Part shown: positions 61,690 to 64,000 of the stretch, in pieces
How positions within the stretch are numbered: position 1 is the first letter of the stretch
Layout: each line of letters opens with the position of its first letter
Source: an uncultured Limosilactobacillus sp.
GTDB taxonomy: Bacteria; Bacillota; Bacilli; Lactobacillales; Lactobacillaceae
NCBI RefSeq assembly: GCF_934202235.1
Contig: NZ_CAKPXS010000002.1
Location: 7,580 to 71,579 of the forward strand
Direction: 5' to 3'
Length of the DNA: 64,000 bases
Position numbers and translations under genes: made by a program
The notes under the pieces: model-generated
Database searches by the model: none
Seen by the model: the letters and a program-made list of their open reading frames with translations, nothing else
What the model was told of the DNA's origin: nothing

Positions 61690-62961
61690 ATGGCACACCG
61701 TCGTGATGTTGTACTTGATGTTGATGAGCGACCGAGTACTGGCCAGTGGCTTGGCTTGTCGCTCCAACACATGTTTTCCATGTTTGGGTCGACAGTTCTC
61801 GTCCCGATCCTGGTAGGGTTAAATCCGGGGATTGCCCTCTTTAGTTCGGGTGTGGGAACGCTGATGTACCTCTTAATTACTCGACACAAGATTCCGGCCT
61901 ACATGGGCTCCAGTTTCTCGTTCGTGGTTCCCATGATGGCCTTGATGAAGACGACTGGTTACCCGGGGATTGCCCAGGGGACCATCGCGGTGGGCTGTGT
62001 GTACCTGATCGTGTCGTTGATTGTCAGCCGGATTGGGGCGGAGTGGATTGACCGGGTCTTGCCGCCGATCATTGTTGGGCCAATCGTGATTGTGATCGGT
62101 TTGTCGCTGGCCAGCACTGCTGCTAAGGACGCCACGATTAATGCGGCCACCGGTCACTACGACCTCCGCTTCTTCGCCGTTGCGATGCTAACGATGGTCA
62201 TCACGATTATCTTTAATATGTACTGCAAGGGGTTCTTAGGCTTAATTCCCATCCTGATGGGGATTGTCGCCGGCTATCTCGTGGCTTGCCTCTTCGGGAT
62301 TGTGGACTTCACGCCAGTGATGCATGCTCACTGGTTTAGTTTGCCCCACTTCCAGGTACCGTTTATCAACTACCATCCGCGCCTTTACTGGGGGGCAATT
62401 TTCAGCATGGCACCAATTGCCTTTGTCACGATGACAGAACACCTGGGGCACATCATGGTGCTCAATGAACTGACGGAGCGGGACTTCTTTAAGGATCCCG
62501 GACTAAACAAGACACTGGCGGGTGACGGGACTGCTTCCATTATTGCCGGCTTTGTTGGCGGGCCCCCAGTGACCAGCTATGGGGAAAACATTGGTGTGCT
62601 GGCGATTACCAAAGTGCACTCGGTTTATGTTGTCGGTGGGGCGGCAATCTTTGCGGTCTTCTTCAGCTTTGTGGGCAAACTGAGCGCCCTCATCGAAACG
62701 ATTCCTTCCCCAGTTATCGGGGGGATTTCCTTCCTCCTCTTCGGGGTGATTGCTTCGAGTGGTTTGCGGGTGCTGATTGAACACCAGATCGACTTTAATG
62801 CCAAGCGTAACTTGATGATTTCTTCCGTGATCCTGGTAATCGGGATCGGGAATGCTTACCTGCAGTTAGGTAAGTACCAATTCTCCGGGCTGGCCGTGGC
62901 GGCCATTCTGGGGGTGATCTTAAATCTGATCCTGCCAGAAAAGGCGCGGAGTGAGGAATAG
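61690..62961 (+). CDS. uraA: Uracil permease (NCS2 family)
   Basis: 423 residues, about 14 TM segments. NCS2 signatures: QHMFSMFGSTVLVPILVGLNPGIALFSSG at the N-terminus and the substrate region AIAFVTMTEHLGH with the conserved Glu, then GDGTASIIAGFVGGPPVTSYGENIGV. It imports uracil with protons. ATG 61690 follows GGGGAGG. The PyrR-type leader supports a uracil substrate. Confidence 0.95.
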   Translation: MAHRRDVVLDVDERPSTGQWLGLSLQHMFSMFGSTVLVPILVGLNPGIALFSSGVGTLMYLLITRHKIPAYMGSSFSFVVPMMALMKTTGYPGIAQGTIAVGCVYLIVSLIVSRIGAEWIDRVLPPIIVGPIVIVIGLSLASTAAKDATINAATGHYDLRFFAVAMLTMVITIIFNMYCKGFLGLIPILMGIVAGYLVACLFGIVDFTPVMHAHWFSLPHFQVPFINYHPRLYWGAIFSMAPIAFVTMTEHLGHIMVLNELTERDFFKDPGLNKTLAGDGTASIIAGFVGGPPVTSYGENIGVLAITKVHSVYVVGGAAIFAVFFSFVGKLSALIETIPSPVIGGISFLLFGVIASSGLRVLIEHQIDFNAKRNLMISSVILVIGIGNAYLQLGKYQFSGLAVAAILGVILNLILPEKARSEE

Positions 62962-63022
62962 CCAATCAAAAATGATTAATGCCTTGTCTGACGGTTAGTT
63001 TAATAATCACAAATATAATTCG

Positions 63023-63060
63023 GGCATTGCCGTTCATGTTTGACGGCAATGCCTTTTAAT
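63023..63060 (+). terminator. Terminator after uraA
   Basis: Perfect 11-bp arms GGCATTGCCGT and ACGGCAATGCC, followed by TTTTAATTA. Confidence 0.9.
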
Positions 63061-63084
63061 TATTATTCGGCAGATTGCAAGAAA

Positions 63085-64000
63085 TAACTTGAACAAGGCT
63101 TAACAGTGTAAATTACACCAAAAGATCTCAATCGGCGATCGCCAATTGAGACATTGGAGTTGGCGTGAATTCAAGTACCAATTAATTTTGATCAGTTCAT
63201 CATCACTAATTTCTTCCACACGTTTGCTCTTGGGGATAAAACGCCGAAGGACGCGATTGCGGTGCTCGTTAGTTCCACGTTCATGTGGCGAATACGCATG
63301 GGCAAAGTAAACAGGAATCCCAGTTAAAGACTCAACAGCTTGGTAGTTCGCAAACTCCTTGCCATGATCAACCGTTAGCGTCTTTAACTTTCCCTGGAGT
63401 TGTTTAGCGAGCTCAATAATGGCTTCTTTCATCGACTGACTGTCACGTCCGCGTAGCCGTTTGACAATCGTCAAGCGACTTTGACGCTCTACAAACGTTG
63501 CTATAGTTTGGCCTTTTCGTTTGCCAGAAAGAACGGTATCCGCTTCAAAATGGCCAAAGGTCTTTCGCCCTTGGACTTCGATTGGTCGCTCTTCAATGGA
63601 ACGTCCATGACTAAAAGTTCCCCGGGTTTCTTTAGCTCTTTTCCGCCGAATCCCCTGATCCGGCAAATCAGTTAATAGAAGATCCAGTAAGCCTTGATCA
63701 AGCCAGTTGTAGATTGACTTATAGGCAATTCCTACGACGTGAGCAACTTGTTCCGCGGACCACTTTTGAACCTTGATCCGTTCTTCAATGAAGTGCTTGA
63801 GGTTCCTGGTTAATGAAGGCTTACGGCCGCGTTGTGATACCTTACGACGATAATCCGCTTGTGCTAATTGAGCTTGATAATCACTCTTCAGCCGATGAAC
63901 CTCATTGAAGATTGTGGTCGTGCTAAAACCAAGATAGTTAGCAATATAGCGTAGCGAATGATTCTCATTGCGGAGTGTTTCGATGACAACACGATCGTGA
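63085..64000 (-). mobile_element. IS30-family insertion sequence, cut by the window edge
   Basis: The transposase gene fills the element from its stop at 63100 to the right edge. The left end must lie between the uraA terminator (63060) and 63100; the AT-rich segment after 63065 should hold the terminal inverted repeat, but the partner end is outside the window, so the boundary is approximate. Confidence 0.75.
63100..64000 (-). CDS. IS30-family transposase (5' part outside window)
   Basis: 300 codons are visible and uninterrupted up to the edge. The N-terminal HTH (LRYIANYLGFSTTTIFNEVHRL) precedes the IS30 catalytic domain: first Asp in FGHFEADTVLSGKRKG, second Asp in TLTVDHGKEFANY, Glu in HAYSPHERGTNEHRNRVLRRF. 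The C-terminus reads LNWRSPIEIFWCNLHC. It cuts and joins the element ends. It appears intact as far as seen. Confidence 0.93.
   Translation of the reverse strand, partial: HDRVVIETLRNENHSLRYIANYLGFSTTTIFNEVHRLKSDYQAQLAQADYRRKVSQRGRKPSLTRNLKHFIEERIKVQKWSAEQVAHVVGIAYKSIYNWLDQGLLDLLLTDLPDQGIRRKRAKETRGTFSHGRSIEERPIEVQGRKTFGHFEADTVLSGKRKGQTIATFVERQSRLTIVKRLRGRDSQSMKEAIIELAKQLQGKLKTLTVDHGKEFANYQAVESLTGIPVYFAHAYSPHERGTNEHRNRVLRRFIPKSKRVEEISDDELIKINWYLNSRQLQCLNWRSPIEIFWCNLHC

Overview
The window looks like the chromosome of a heterofermentative lactobacillus, most likely Limosilactobacillus or a close relative, with a GC content near 50% by eye. The reasons are mucus-binding (Mub/MucBP) proteins ending in LPQTG, KxYKxGKxW and YSIRK-type export signals, strong AGGAGG ribosome sites, a DtpT peptide transporter, an AsnA gene behind an Asn T-box, a YkoEDC thiamine transporter and a lactobacillus-type IS30 transposase. 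This assignment rests on gene content only; no 16S rRNA is present.

Layout. Positions 1-22000 are a surface-protein region. It holds the 3' part of a giant Mub-type adhesin (to 6725), a KxYKxGKxW adhesin (13969-15549) and a YSIRK adhesin (17439-21542). Between them lie an efflux pump, MscL, a membrane-protein/Xre regulator pair, a cytochrome b5-like protein, a flavodoxin behind a MerR-type promoter, a secreted double-PepSY protein and the aspartate 4-decarboxylase AspD. Positions 21.7-24.8 kb hold a TetR regulator translationally coupled to a YhgE/Pip membrane protein. Positions 24.9-29.2 kb are a five-gene minus-strand operon: a zinc/manganese-type ABC importer followed by a YibE/YibF pair, behind a palindromic operator. 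Positions 29-36 kb hold CorA, an APC permease, some decayed DNA, and an ABC-F gene with a well-formed attenuator leader and an amber stop at the first Walker B glutamate. Positions 36-42 kb carry a GNAT enzyme, DacA, a cinnamoyl-esterase-like hydrolase, a TSUP transporter, OsmC, an aldo/keto reductase and an MFS pump.

Positions 42.4-46.6 kb are riboswitch-rich: a TPP riboswitch ahead of ykoEDC, then a T-box (AAC specifier) ahead of asnA. DtpT, tRNA-Tyr, tRNA-Gln, a DHA2 pump, a UPF0340 protein and an aspartate racemase follow. Positions 52.9-56.0 kb form a GntR/UTRA regulator-pncB-nadE operon, which suggests ligand-controlled NAD salvage. Tex and SprT, tRNA-Leu, GpmA with a hydrolase, a deoxynucleoside kinase and a PyrR-type leader ahead of uracil permease come next. 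The right edge cuts an IS30-family element.

The observations most worth a second look are: the ABC-F leader (three-codon uORF plus mutually exclusive hairpins) with its nonsense mutation; the metal ABC-YibEF operon; the GntR/NAD operon with paired operator-like repeats; the Xre/membrane pair with overlapping operator half-sites; and the MerR-type promoter with no MerR gene beside it. All assignments are by reading the sequence; no searches were run.
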